Below the pieces are notes generated by a model that was not told the origin of the DNA, made no database searches, and was given only the letters and a program-made list of their open reading frames with translations. A stretch of DNA of 64,000 nucleotides from Primulina eburnea. Lineage: Eukaryota > Streptophyta > Magnoliopsida > Lamiales > Gesneriaceae. The stretch spans positions 1,798,001 to 1,862,000 of the forward strand of contig NC_133101.1 of the NCBI RefSeq assembly GCF_022965805.1, written 5' to 3'. Position numbers and translations under genes: made by a program. This document shows, piece after piece, positions 22,393 through 34,040 of this stretch; positions within the stretch are counted from its first letter, which is position 1, and each line of letters begins with the position of its first letter.

Positions 22393-22825
22393 AGAATGAA
22401 CACTGTTACAAATAAAGGAAAAGCGTAATTCGTGTCACAGATGACAACATTCAGAGTACTATGAAACGCCTCTGCCAGCCTACCGGGGCGAGGTTAATGA
22501 GAAGATATTTTTCAGTATTATCAGATGTATATTTAGATTGGCAAATAAGATGTTATTTTTCTTTTACATGAGTAATAGAAAATAAAAATAAAAGGATATA
22601 ATTGGATTCAATAACATTTTTGTAATTTTATCATGCAAAATATAAATCTACCTATAATTTTAAATGTACATCCAACATTTTTCTTATTTTAATATTGCAT
22701 CCATCCATATTCATTTTTATGCGTGGAGCCACAGAAAAATTTACTGAGCTCGCATGTTAGAATAAATTTGGACCGTTGGATGTAGCATTAATGTATTATC
22801 TTAGTGTTGTATCAAGGAATAATAG

Positions 22826-23125
22826 CCAAAATGATTATGTAAGTTTGTCTATTTTGTATTTTAGTTATGTAAATATTAAATTTTGGGTTTTAGTTTTATA
22901 ACTAATGCTATGTTTTGGTTTTTAATTTTTTTTATTGAATGTTGATGTGACATTGAACATGTCAGTATTTTTAGATGTCACATCAACATTCATCGATATC
23001 ATATCAACACTCCATGAAAAAATATTAAAAATCAAAACATAACATGACTTAAATAACCAAAACCCAAAATTGGATATTTAAATTATCAAAACACAAAATG
23101 ATGATTTACATAATGTCAAAGCAGT
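22826..23125. mobile_element. Foldback MITE-like element, second copy
   Basis: The left arm includes TTTTGTATTTTAGTTATGTA and AATTTTGGGTTTTAG. The right arm carries their inverse (CAAAACCCAAAATTG, TATCAAAACACAAAATGATG). The middle contains the complementary GATGTGACATTGAACATGTCA and AGATGTCACATCAACATT. Same type as the element at 21.4 kb. No coding sequence. Confidence 0.6.
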
Positions 23126-23596
23126 TTTTACACGTGGTTTCACATGTTGTGGCCCTTATGGAAAAAAATATTTGGCTCGTCATGGATTCTTGGATCAACA
23201 ATTAGGGTAGTACTCCCACTCTAGGATGAAATAAATCACATCCAATGGACCTTTTCATAATTCTTACAAGCCAATTATCTAAATGCTTCACGCAAATTCC
23301 TTGCTGATGCTTAGGGTTTGATCCTACCTTTTTCCTCTCTTGTTACATATGCAAAACTTGCTTCAAAGCAACTTCACTCGAAGCCCCATACTTTCTATAA
23401 CGTAATAAAAAATATTAAATACCTCGATAAAATAAAATAAAATAAAAATCCAATTATCCGAGTATAAAATTCAGTAATTCACTTATGATGTACAATAAAA
23501 AAAATTAGAAAAAAAATAATAAGTTTTTTTCCGTCCAAGAACGAAACTCAGAACACACACTTGCTTTATGCCTACGTATTTAATATGCAAAATTAT

Positions 23597-23605
23597 TATA
23601 TAAAT
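23597..23605 (+). promoter_or_regulatory. Probable TATA box
   Basis: TATATAAAT lies 101 bp before the ATG at 23706, a normal distance for a plant core promoter with a short leader. The call rests on sequence and position only. Confidence 0.5.
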
Positions 23606-23705
23606 AAGTACATACACCTCTCTTTATCATGAAGAAAACATAGCCAAAGAAAACAAATTAAATCTCTAAATTCCATAGAATTCAAGGTGGAAAATTATCG
23701 TGAAA

Positions 23706-24191
23706 ATGGAGTCTACTTTCATATCATCTTCCCTAAAATTACCCCACAAATTGCAATCCCTTTTCTTTTATCCCTCCAACCAAAGAACAAAAAGACTCGT
23801 CCCAAAAAAATGTGTCAGTGCAAAGCAATATGAAAACGAGGATAACGATGCGGGGAAATCATCCGTAGATGAAAATATGATCGTTCTCCGAATGCGGATC
23901 AAGAAAATGAAGGCCTTGGAGGTCGCTAGTAAAGAAAGTGTGACACCATCTTCAGAGGATTCAAAAGAATGGGAGAAGAAATTGTTCGCGCTTTGCCATG
24001 AAAACGTTTATGAAACAACAGAAAATTTGCAGTCATATTTGATGAAAACCAATCCAAGTGTAGCTTTGGGAATGCTAGCCCTGTTTGTGATGTGTGTTCC
24101 TCTGTCGAGCCCGGTTGCCGTGGATAATGTGTTGAAGGTTGTAAAAGGGTTGCTTGCCGGCTGTCATGTGTGTATAGATATTCATTTTTAG
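23706..24191 (+). CDS. Small predicted plastid membrane protein, function unknown
   Basis: A single-exon frame of 161 residues. The start at 23706 is the first ATG, and a TATA box lies 100 bp upstream. Residues 1-45 are rich in Ser, Lys and Arg and poor in acids, as in a transit peptide. The middle contains the motif MIVLRMRIKKMKALE and an acidic, charged stretch (DSKEWEKKLFALCHENVYE). Near the C-terminus NPSVALGMLALFVMCVPLSS forms one predicted membrane helix. I recall uncharacterised plant proteins with the pattern VLRMRI...WEK...RPS.ALG.LAL, but no role is known to me. It contains no recognisable catalytic motif. Plastid targeting and membrane insertion are inferred from composition. Confidence 0.65.
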   Translation: MESTFISSSLKLPHKLQSLFFYPSNQRTKRLVPKKCVSAKQYENEDNDAGKSSVDENMIVLRMRIKKMKALEVASKESVTPSSEDSKEWEKKLFALCHENVYETTENLQSYLMKTNPSVALGMLALFVMCVPLSSPVAVDNVLKVVKGLLAGCHVCIDIHF

Positions 24192-24477
24192 AGTATTTGA
24201 TCGATGTGCTTAACTGAATTTTAGGCTATATTATGTATGACTAAGGGGACCTTAAATTCGGTGGGATTATAGGTTTTGTAAAGAAGATAAAGGGTTATCT
24301 ATGCACCTCGAAACATGGTGAAAACCAAAGAAGGTATTATTTGATCAAGTGAAATACAAAAGGATTGGCATAGGGAATGTGAAGAGAAGTTTTATTATTT
24401 CATGAAAAGGGCTAATGATTATGTGATTATGTATTTGAAAGTCATCCATCCAAATGCGACGTAAATGTACCAAGAGT

Positions 24478-24655
24478 AGGTCTCTTGTGAGATGGTCCCA
24501 CGAATCTTCATCTGTGAGCTGGGTCAACCATACCGATATTCACAATAAAAAGTAATACTCTTAGCAAAAAAAATAATATTTTTCATGGATGACCCAAATA
24601 AGAGATCATTCTCACAAAATACGACTCGTGAGACCGTCTCACACAAGTTTTTATC
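24478..24655. repeat. GAGACGGTCTCAC family repeat, copy 3
   Basis: Near full-length. It includes CCGATATTCACAATAAAAAG and TTTTCATGGATGACCCAAAT and ends GTGAGACCGTCTCACACAAG. It lies 60 bp from copy 4 in the opposite orientation. Confidence 0.75.
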
Positions 24656-24711
24656 ATGTACCAATACAATTACAAATACAAAAGAAGGAAATAATAAAAA
24701 AAAATTATATG

Positions 24712-24810
24712 GCAAAAACTTGTGTGAGACAGTCTCACGAGTCGTATTTTGTTGACGTGCTTCACAGATAAAGATTCATGAGACCATCTTGACCTACTCC
24801 ATTTATATTG
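24712..24810. repeat. GAGACGGTCTCAC family repeat, copy 4 (partial, inverted)
   Basis: It begins AAAAACTTGTGTGAGACAGT and includes CACGAGTCGTATTTTG, the inverse of the end of copy 3. The two copies could pair as a hairpin. The interval 24811-25160 holds AT-rich sequence with no gene visible. Confidence 0.65.
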
Positions 24811-25167
24811 GACCATCCAATTCTCGTGTACTTCTTTACCCAGTCAACAAAAAATTAATAAATCCTCATAATTTTCACATAGTTTTGCTTGCCTAATTCG
24901 ATATAATAAGGGTCAAATTTATCATGTAGTAATTCACGGAATAACGCGGTTGTCGCTATTTAAAATGCGAAAATCAAGAAATTTAAAAGCATATAATGAG
25001 TGGGGCCGGCACTATCGTCGATAAATCCAATAACTAAAAATCAAAAACATTTTTTAGACTAAAAAACATTTTAAATTTTCTTAACAAACGTGTGTTACCC
25101 TTTTATTTAATCCGTCCATATGCATGCTGCCGTCGCACCTCAAGCACCGCTCCAATTCGACTCACGT

Positions 25168-25175
25168 CTATAAAA
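25168..25175 (+). promoter_or_regulatory. Probable TATA box
   Basis: CTATAAAAAA lies about 195 bp before the ATG at 25364 and is preceded by CTCACGT. Position and sequence fit a core promoter; this is not otherwise tested. Confidence 0.5.
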
Positions 25176-25363
25176 AACATTACATTTTCAAAACAAAGTT
25201 TCCAAACAGAAATAAAGAGCCATTGATTTTTCACCCGAATTGTTCAGAAAACTTTGTTATAGGAAACCCCTTTTGATCAACCATTTAAAGCGGTTAAATT
25301 GTTTATTAAAGAATCCAAGATTTGATTTGTAAACTTACGATATCGATATATAGCTAGCTAAAA

Positions 25364-26014
25364 ATGGCTTCTTCTTCTTCACAAGCTTTTCTTTGTTCCA
25401 CGATTCTGCCCTGTAAGAAGTCAAGATCTTGCCAATCCTTTCAAGTGAGAGCCCAAAGCTATAGAGATGAAGGTATGTTATGCATTCCACACCCACACAT
25501 ATGTAAACCAGGTTCTAGCTATGGAATCTACTAAAAATTTCGATTTATTCGTGATATTTTTTTACAATAAATTATATATCAACACAACGATGATATTCAT
25601 ACTCATGTCCATTACTCGAATTTTAATAGAAGTTGCCGTTCAAACTCCTCTAAATTCGATAAACGGAAAAACCTCGGCTTTCACATATATTTGTCATATT
25701 TCAACGCTTGTTTATTCATGTATTGTTGTTGTTGTCTCTGGGCAGGCAGATCGAGCAGCATCGTGGATGCGAATTTACGCATATTAAGAGAAAGAATACA
25801 AGAAGTTAATCTGAAAGAGAGGATTGAAAGGTGCTATGTTGCTGAAATGGGATGGAATTATGCACCAGCCAGCAACTTCAAATCCAAAAGAGAGCAAGAA
25901 ATGCTGAAGTTTCTCGAGTTCATGGGCATGATTGGTGGCACTTTTGGGTTCACAATTCTCAGTTGCACCTTTTGCCTCTACTTCATTTCCCTGTTAGTCC
26001 GACTGAATCAATAA
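25364..26014 (+). CDS. Small predicted plastid membrane protein, function unknown
   Basis: Two exons: 25364-25472 (donor GATGAAG|GTATG) and 25746-26014 (acceptor TGGGCAG), in matching phase, giving 125 residues. The N-terminus (MASSSSQAFLCSTILPCKKS) looks like a chloroplast transit peptide. Exon 2 contains DANLRILRERIQEVNLKERI, a charged helix, then WNYAPA and a C-terminal hydrophobic segment (residues about 100-122) that would span a membrane. I recall conserved plant proteins with the same LR.L.ERI.EV..KER pattern, but no known function. It has the same transcription direction as the gene at 23.7 kb, and both carry a similar N-terminus and a C-terminal helix, but they are not recognisably homologous. 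The copia element starts 174 bp after the stop and may interfere with transcript ending. Confidence 0.75.
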
Positions 26015-26188
26015 AAGCTAGCTACTCTCACCATTGATGGAGACGTATCCCAGAATAAATTTGAATATTCATTCTTTTTTATTAATTATTTCACATTCTA
26101 TTATATATTCTTGTATTTGTTGATTTTAAGAGATTTATTCTTTTGACAGATGTTATTAACAGCCGAATGAATTATATTATTTGGTATT

Positions 26189-26406
26189 TGTTGATTTATT
26201 GTATCCTAGTCAGTATTATTATTTAGTTTCGTAGGCCATTCATTTGTTCTATTTTGGTGGGTTGTTTAGAGTAGTACTAGTTTATAGGAATAGTTGTTAT
26301 TGTTCCTAGGTTTTAGCTCTTTCTGTTTCTCAGCTATCTTTATATATTCTTTGTAATCTGCATTTAAAATTAATGAGAATATTGATATTTGTTCTCAAAT
26401 TCTTCA
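26189..26406 (+). repeat. 5' LTR of the copia element
   Basis: It runs from TGTTGATTTATTGTATCC to AAATTCTTCA. It contains TTTATATATTC about 80 bp from its end, a possible TATA element, and AATTAATGAGAATATTG near the 3' end. Two substitutions separate it from the 3' LTR (ACTAGT/ACTGGT and GCTCTTTC/GCTCCTTC). Confidence 0.97.
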
Positions 26407-26418
26407 TGGTATCAGAGC
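26407..26418 (+). promoter_or_regulatory. Primer-binding site (initiator Met tRNA)
   Basis: TGGTATCAGAGC follows the 5' LTR directly. It is the usual complement of the 3' end of initiator tRNA-Met used by plant copia elements to start minus-strand synthesis. Confidence 0.95.
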
Positions 26419-26472
26419 CTCCTCTGACCTAAAATTAATCAATCAAGTTTATTCATCTTCAACCACGTCGCA

Positions 26473-29400
26473 ATGGTGAAATACGGTGGCATGGCAGCTG
26501 ATAAGACTGACTCTGCATCGTCGACCATCATCTCATCAGAAGGGACTTCTCTCGTGGTTACTGGTCATAAACTGAATGGCCGTAACTTTCTCCAGTGGTC
26601 TCAATCGGTGATGATGTTTATCTGCGGCAAAGGAAAAGATGAATACCTCACGGGCTCCATCACACAGCCCAAGTCTGATGATCCGAAATTCAAGGCTTGG
26701 AAGACAGAAAATAACATGGTTATGTCTTGGTTAATCAACTCAATGACTAATGAAATTGGGGAGAACTTTCTGTTATATGGCACAGCTCAGGAAATTTGGG
26801 AAGCTGCTAAGGAGACATACTCAAACAATGAGAATACCTCAGAATTGTTTGAGATTGAAACTATCCTCCATGATCTGCGACAAGACGACCTGAATGTCAC
26901 TCAGTACTACAACACCCTCAATCGTCACTGGCAACATCTGGATCTATTCGAGGCTAATGAGTGGAAGTGTGCAGAAGACGAAGCCCGATACAAGGACATC
27001 TCATCAGCAAGAAGAGAGTCTTTAAGTTCCTGCTTGGGCTGAATAAGAACCTCGATGAGGTAAGAGGACGTATGCTAGCTATAAAACCATTGCCAACCAT
27101 TCGAGAAGTTTTTTCTGAGGTGCGACGAGAGGAGAGTAGGAGGAAAGTCATGCTGGGATCAACTACCAGTAGCCTCACAACTGAAATATCAGCTATGGTA
27201 TCGCACGGAAGTCAAAACAACTCGAGCGATGGCCAATATCGGAAAGCTAGACCGTGGTGTGATCATTGCAAGAGAACGGGACATACCAGAGAATCGTGTT
27301 GGAAGATTCATGGGAAACCAGCTGATTGGAAGCCAAAAAGTCATGCTAACACATCGTCCACAACCGATGACAATAACTCAACAGTCAATATGAGTCCATT
27401 TACTAAAGACCAGTTGGAGGCACTAAAACTGATGATGATTCAGGTCTCAAACCCGAAGAACACCAGCACTCAAATGGCAACTAGCTCCCTAGCTCAGTCA
27501 GGTAACATGTCTAGTGCCCTCACATCTAATAAGAAATCGTCCGGGGAATGGATCATTGACTCTGGCGCTTCCGACCACATGACTGGTAATCTCTCACTAC
27601 TCCAAAAGTATATCCCATGTACTCAAGACAGCAAACATTGGGTAACAATTGCAGATGGCTCACGATCATGTGTGGCAGGGACAGGCATAGTCACTGTGAC
27701 AAAGAATTTGTGTTTAAATTCTGTACTATATGTTCCTACCTTGGATTGTAATCTAGTTTCTATTAGTAAATTGTCTCAGGATGCTAATTGTGTTGCCAAA
27801 TTCTTTCCATCTGTGTGTGAATTTCAGGACTTGGACTCGGGGAAGGTGATTGGCAGTGCTAGGATGGGTTCAGGGCTGTATCTCCTCAACACCACTCCCG
27901 AAGAAATAACTCAGCCACAATGCTACAGTTCATCCATAAGTCAGTCAGTTGACGAGCCTTTGAATTTTATTAATAGTGATGGTGAAATTATGCGTTTACA
28001 TTATCGTCTTGGTCATCCCAATTTCTTGTATTTGGAAAAACTTTTCCCTCATTTATTTATCAATAAAAACGCGAAGTTTTTTCATTGTGAAATATGTCAA
28101 TTGGCCAAACACACTCGCACTATCTTTCCCAGTGTCACTTATAAGCCTTCAAAACCATTTTCACTTGTACATAGCGATATTTGGGGACCCTCTCGGGTGG
28201 AAAATATAACTGGTACTAGATGGTTTATTTCTTTCATTGATGACCATACAAGACTCACGTGGATATTCCTTATGAAGTCAAAATCTTAAACCGGAAAAAT
28301 TTTCAAGCAATTCAATACCATGGTTCAAACTCAATTTGATACAAAAATTCAAGTTGTTAGGACCGACAATGGTAGAGAATACTTTGAATTCATTCTGGGA
28401 AGTTACCTGCTAGAACAAGGTATTATACACCATAGCTCTTGTGTTATCACACCTCAACAAAATGGGGTTGTGGAACGCAAGAATCGTCACATATTAGAGG
28501 TTGCTCGTGCCCTTATGTTTTCCACAAATGTACCAAAATATTTATGGGGGGAAGCCGTTCTTACAGCCACGTATCTCATTAACAGAATGCCATCTAGGCC
28601 TCTCAAATTCAAGACACCATGTCAAACTCTTCAAAATTGGTACCCTTGCACCCGGGTTATTAGTTCTATTCCTATGAAGATTTTTGGTTGTTCAGTTTTT
28701 GTGCATAACCATCACAGTGGTAAACTCGACCCAAAGGCAATCAAGTGTGTGTTTGTCGGGTATTCAAATGTCCAGAAAGGTTATAAATGTTTTTCACCAT
28801 CGAATAGAAAATTTTACATATCTGCTGATGTAACCTTCTTCGAGCATCAATCATATTTCCCCAAATCTGATATTCAGGGGGAGAGTTCTAATGAATATCA
28901 GTTCTGGGACACAGAAACTGAACCCACCACCATACCTGATACTCCATCAGAGCCGATTCTATACACTGATGATCAAGGAGAATCTGTCACGACAAGTCCT
29001 GCTCAACAAACAACTGAACCCACACCTATGCCTGCTTATGAGATCGAACCAACTCCTGAACCAAGTCCTCACACGAGTTCACCAGGTAATATTACTCCTG
29101 AGATAATTACCACTAATGATCTAGACTTACCCATTGCTTCCAGGAAACCAGTCAGATCGTGTACCTTACATCCCTGGCACAAGTACATGTCATACTCGGT
29201 GTTATCTCCACAGTACCGATGCTTTGTAACTACTCTCGACAAGGTTCAGATTCCCAACTCGGTCTATGAAGCACTGAATACTCCTGAATGGAAAGCTGCA
29301 GTAAATGAAGAGATTCAAGCCTTGGTAAAGAATCGAACATGGGAGATATCTGAATTACCAGAAGGGAAAAATGATGTCGGATGCAGGTGGCTATTTACGA

Positions 29401-30791
29401 TCAAACATAAGGCAGATGGAAGTGTTGATCGGTTTAAAGCAAGACTTGTTGCAAGAGGCTTTACTCAATCATACGGCATCGACTACCAAGAGACATTTGC
29501 TCCTGTAGCGAAGTTGAACACAATTCGAGTACTTCTGTCCTTTGCTGCAAATCTGAATTGGCCACTTCATCAACTAGATATTAAAAACGCTTTCCTCAAT
29601 GGAGATCTAGCGGAAGAGGTATACATGATGGTTCCACCGGGAATAGAATCCCGTGACAACACAAACAAAGTCCTTCGGTTAAAAAAGGCGCTTTATGGCC
29701 TCAAGCAGTCTCCGAGAGCTTGGTTTGATCGTTTTACCAAGTCTGTTGTCAAGCTAGAGTACAAACAATCTCAGGCAGACCACACTATGTTCGTCAAACA
29801 CTCATCGGATGGTAAAATAGCCATACTGATTGTCTATGTTGATGATATCATCTTAACAGGTGATTATGAAGAAGAGCTGGTTCGGTTGAAGAAACAATTG
29901 GCTGTGGAGTTTGAAGTCAAGGATTTGGGGCAATTAAAATATTTTCTTGGAATGGAAATTGCTAGGTCCAACCAAGGAATTTTTATTTACCAGCGTAAAT
30001 ACATTTTTGATTTGCTTCAAGAAACAGGCATGACAGGATGTAGACCTGCAAAGACTCCAATGGACTCGACTAAAAAGCTTGATAAGGCTGAAAGTGATAC
30101 ACCAGTGGACAGGGGGAGATACCAACGGCTTGTAGGGAAACTTATCTACCTATCACATACTCGTCCGGATATTGGGTTCTCTGTAAGTGTAGTAAGTCAG
30201 TTCATGAATGACCCTCGTGAAGAACACATGGAAGCAGTGAATCGGATTCTCAGGTATTTGAAGCTATCCTCCGGAAAGGGCATTCTCTTCAAACAGTCCA
30301 CCAACCGAAGTATTGAAGTATATACTGATGCAGACTGGGCTGGAGATATAATGGATCGAAGATCAACATCAGGTTATAGTACTTTCGTTTGGGGGAACCT
30401 TGTTACTTGGAGAAGTAAAAAACAATCTGTAGTTGCGCGTAGTAGTGCAGAAGCAGAATTCAGATCTCTAGCTCTTGGAATCTACGAAGGGATATGGCTC
30501 AAACGAGTGATGCACGATCTCAACATGAAGACAGATGGTTCAATCTCGATGTACTGTGATAATCAAGCAGCTTTGTGTATTGCGAAAAATCCTGTCCATC
30601 ATGACCGAACAAAGCACATTGAGATAGACAAGCATTTTATATCAGAGAAGATTGAGAGTGGAATCATCAAGCTGAAATGTGTCTCAACAAGCTCACAAGT
30701 TGCTGATATGTTCACTAAAGCTCTTCCTAGAATCATATTTGATAACTTAAGTAGCAAGCTTGGTATGCAGAATATCTACAACCAAGCTTGA
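26473..30791 (+). pseudogene. Copia gag-pol polyprotein, broken by a frameshift and a stop
   Basis: The start ATG at 26473 opens a gag region with LNGRNFLQWSQSV. A CCHC knuckle lies at about 27258-27300 (WCDHCKRTGHTRESC). The protease motif IDSGASDHM is near 27555. The pre-integrase motif LHYRLGHPN is near 28000, with integrase signatures HSDIWGP, DDHTRLTW, VRTDNGREY and NGVVERKN. Reverse transcriptase carries KARLVARGFTQ and the catalytic YVDDIIL near 29840. RNase H carries YTDADWAGD and ARSSAEAEF. The frame changes in gag at about 26985-27020; one missing base, or two extra, would explain it. A TAA at 28287-28289 interrupts the integrase core. The remaining 2.5-kb frame (28320-30791) is fully open. 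No functional polyprotein can be made from this copy. Confidence 0.95.
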
Positions 30792-30798
30792 GGGGGAG
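30791..30798 (+). promoter_or_regulatory. Polypurine tract
   Basis: AGGGGGAG directly precedes the TG of the 3' LTR and overlaps the polyprotein stop codon. This is the standard plus-strand primer site of LTR retrotransposons. Confidence 0.93.
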
Positions 30799-31016
30799 TG
30801 TTGATTTATTGTATCCTAGTCAGTATTATTATTTAGTTTCGTAGGCCATTCATTTGTTCTATTTTGGTGGGTTGTTTAGAGTAGTACTGGTTTATAGGAA
30901 TAGTTGTTATTGTTCCTAGGTTTTAGCTCCTTCTGTTTCTCAGCTATCTTTATATATTCTTTGTAATCTGCATTTAAAATTAATGAGAATATTGATATTT
31001 GTTCTCAAATTCTTCA
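30799..31016 (+). repeat. 3' LTR of the copia element
   Basis: 218 bp, 99% identical to the 5' LTR by eye. It is followed directly by GTATT, the right-hand copy of the target-site duplication. Confidence 0.97.
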
Positions 31017-31021
31017 GTATT

Positions 31022-32519
31022 ATATGCGTACGTGCCCGGTTTGTACCTAATTAGTATCCGTTGGTGGGTGCAAACCGTGTTAGCAAAGCCGTTCTTTTGG
31101 TCGACATAGTGTCAGCAATATCTGGCATTATGCCAAGTACTTAAAAAAGAATTGAATAAAATGTACAAAAAATTAAACTTAAATTTTGCCAAGATCAAAC
31201 GAGATGATATTTTTACCAAATATGGTTAAAAGAGGATACTAAAAAAATTTCAATTAAGTACAAAAATTTAATTCAAGATCAGACGAGATGATATTTTTTA
31301 CCAAATAGTGTCAGCAATATCCGTTTCATATCGTTTTTTATATGCCACTACTCTCGATTTTTTTTAATATTATTGGAAAAAAAAGTACAAAAAAGTGGAG
31401 TTATTGCACTAACATATAATTTTATCCAATTGGAAAATCAAAAGTCTATACATGAGATTTTTATTTTAACTAAATATGGGTAATAAAGGATGTTAAAGAT
31501 AATTTTGATTCAAAGAAAAATCATATCGTGTATTCGTGTCTGGATTATTTTCATATCGCATTACCATTCTAATCGATTTTTAGGGTATTCTAATCGAAAA
31601 TTTTGAGTATGAGAGTTTATGCATTTATATTTATTATTATAGTATTATTATTATAATATGAGATTAGATTTTTTTTAGACATACGATAACTTAATAAATA
31701 ATGTAAAGAAGGATGAAAACAAAAAAAATATGTTTTTTTCATTTCTCTTTCTTTGGGTTGGAATGCAAGAAGAGCAAAGTAATGTGTCTGAATACATGGA
31801 AGTTTTGAATTGTAGGTGGGTAAAAAAAACCAGCGATGTAAGCCCGTGAGTTCAATATAAAAGTTTTTTTTTAGTTGGAGGAAAGATTTATTACAATTAG
31901 GTTTTGAAAAGAAATCACATCCTAAATTTGGAACTTTAATGACGAATGAATCATAAGTCTATCAGCAGCCGAATGTAAAAGTTTTGAATTGTAGGTTATT
32001 TAACAAATGTGTCTACGTCATGAAAATATTGTGACTTGGATAAACCATATAAAGTCACAAATATTAGTTGTCGCCTTTGACCAATTGCTTGGTAGCCGAA
32101 TCAAGCTGTAAAATATTAATAATTGAAACTACTACGAAATTGATTGAGGTATATTGTAGTGTTTACAAAAGTTTATTTTCAAGTGATTATTGCCTTCTAC
32201 GTACAATTTTCAAACATTTTATTTGCTAGAAGTTTAGGAATACTTAACATAAGCTCTTACATATAAACATCAGCTGAATCAGATCGATATTTATACCAAA
32301 CTCAAATTACTCGAATCGGTTTTTCTCATACCCTGATCTAACTGACCGAAGTTACATATAATTCAATTAACTTATCGAGTTTACACAAAATAAAACCAAG
32401 CAAGTGGTATCAATAACTAGATAAACCCTAACAAGTGACTTTTTAAAATAATAAAAAAAAAAACCCTAGCAAATGAAACAAAACAACAGATGAATTTTTT
32501 TAAAAAAACGACCATAATC
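31022..32519. other. AT-rich intergenic with a diverged direct repeat
   Basis: ATAGTGTCAGCAATATC occurs at about 31108 and 31306, and ACGAGATGATATTTTTACC at about 31200 and 31283. This suggests an old local duplication of roughly 200 bp. No coding domain is seen. The rest is plain AT-rich DNA. Confidence 0.5.
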
Positions 32520-33330
32520 CCTCGTATGTTTGGAGGAGTCTGTTGTGAGGACGAGAACTATTGTCTAAAGCGTTAGAAGGAAGGTGAGAGTAGGAAGTGT
32601 GTTACTTATATTTCAAGAACCATGGCTACCGACCTCATTGTTTCTAACCTATTACAAGGCCTATGGTACAGCATATGGATCTGAGAGTTGAGGGGGTTGT
32701 TGAACAATGATGGAAGCTGGAATTGGAATAAAGTTGAGTGTTTATGGCCCATTGGCCATTCTAGTTTGCACCGATTAATACCTATTGGCAGAGCAGATGA
32801 TAAGAAGGTTTTGGTGTGTCATTATGATCGTAAGGGAGAATATTCTGTTCGCTCAGGGTATAAGCTGGCCATGACTTTTGATATTGCGGAAGGAAGTGGC
32901 TCTCAATGTCAGAATTCAAAATATTTTCGGGCATTGTGGAAAACACATGTTCCTAACAAAGTTAATTCATGCGTGGCGTACTTTGAATGATGCATTAGGG
33001 CTGTCGAGGTTTGGCAAAAGTCTGCTGTTTGGAGGATGCTTGAAAAATTCAGAAATGGGGGGGTTGTTTGATCTTTTTTACTGGATTGTGGATCATTGAA
33101 AGGGTGAGGATGTGGACTGTTTCGCAATGGTCCTTTCGAGTATTTGGCAAGCTCGCAAGCGACGGGGGAAATTTTAGTAAATGCGCGCAAACAACTTTTG
33201 GGGCAATTTTTCACACTGTAATCCTATTACCCCTCGGTGTTGCTCGATAATTGTTGGAGACCTCCTCCAAGTGGTATTATCAAAGCCAATGTTGATGTTG
33301 CGGTCGGCAAAGACGTACCTTTCTTAGAGT
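32520..33330 (+). mobile_element. Decayed LINE fragment (reverse-transcriptase tail, zf-RVT)
   Basis: Successive frames read GSVLLIFQEPWLP, GSWNWNKVECLWPI, KGEYSVRSGYKLAM and LWKTHVPNKVNS. These are the region after the reverse transcriptase and the start of the zinc-binding domain of plant LINE ORF2 proteins. Several frame changes and stops break it, so it is a relic. Confidence 0.75.
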
Positions 33331-33463
33331 ATCTTAACATTGACATGAGTCGATCCTGAACTTGAAATTAATTACTCGATCAAGTTTCTCGTGTAAATAG
33401 AATTTAAATCGAGTCAAACTCAAATATTATTGTACTCAACCCCTAATAGTACAAAACTTCTAT

Positions 33464-33585
33464 GAAACCATTTCACGGATAAATTTTATTGGATGAATCT
33501 CTGACCTGATCAATGAAAAAATATCACTTTTCACTGTAGGTATGGACAAGATCGATCAGTCTCGTGATATAAAATAGACAGTTCT
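33464..33585. repeat. GAGACGGTCTCAC family repeat, degenerate copy
   Basis: ATGAAACCATTTCACGGAT, then AATATCACTTTTCACTGTAGG, GGACAAGATCGATCAG and TCTCGTGATA follow the family order with many changes. This is the most diverged copy in the window. Confidence 0.4.
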
Positions 33586-33787
33586 GCACATTAATTGGAG
33601 ATTGATTGAAATGCCTAATCAAATTAGTAATTTATTGAATGGAATTTCTGAATACATTTAATTATGCTTACCGTCAGAATAGATCTAATAAATGTAATAT
33701 CCTTTGAATTCCTTGTTCGCTCATTTCTTTTCGGATTTTAAATTAGACTTGATTGCCTTTGAACTTCATGTTTGGTTGATGAAAGTT

Positions 33788-33857
33788 TGAATCGGTAACG
33801 AATTTACAAGATGATGTTTATGTGAATCGGTAACGAATTTACAAGATGATGTTTATG
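33788..33857. repeat. 35-bp exact tandem duplication
   Basis: The unit TGAATCGGTAACGAATTTAC plus its next 15 bases occurs twice in direct succession (33788-33822, 33823-33857). The second copy is also the outer part of the left arm of the palindrome that follows. Confidence 0.95.
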
Positions 33858-33881
33858 ATGATCGCCTATATAACAAATAAT

Positions 33882-33913
<32 letters not shown>

Positions 33914-33961
33914 TATTTGTTATATAGGCGATCATCATAAACACCATCTTGTAAATTCGTT

Positions 33962-33967
<6 letters not shown>
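33826..33967. repeat. 142-bp near-perfect palindrome
   Basis: The sequence from 33826 (ATCGGTAACGAATTTACAAG) reads the same on the other strand from 33967. The axis is near 33896.5 and the arms are about 71 bp. I see one clear mismatch in the unique part (GATGATG against GATGGTG) and small ones in the AT-rich tip. It could form a cruciform in DNA or a hairpin in RNA. It lies 160 bp beyond the stop of the PADRE gene. Confidence 0.93.

Positions 33968-34034
<67 letters not shown>
33967..34034. repeat. (AT)n microsatellite
   Basis: About 33 uninterrupted AT units that begin where the palindrome ends. Confidence 0.97.

Positions 34035-34040
<6 letters not shown>

Larger units (their letters stand above)
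26189..31016 (+). mobile_element. Full-length Ty1/copia LTR retrotransposon
   Basis: The element is 4,828 bp, with two 218-bp LTRs that begin TG and end CA and differ at only two positions that I can see. Direct repeats GTATT at 26184-26188 and 31017-31021 are its 5-bp target-site duplication. A primer-binding site and a purine tract lie in the expected places. Internal domains run gag, protease, integrase, reverse transcriptase, RNase H, which is copia order. Near-identical LTRs and an intact duplication point to a recent insertion. The coding region is broken at two places, so this copy could move only with proteins supplied by another copy. Confidence 0.97.

Noticed and set aside
33967..34034. 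CRISPR-like or satellite array
   Set aside because: It is a plain AT dinucleotide run; no spacer structure is present anywhere in the window.
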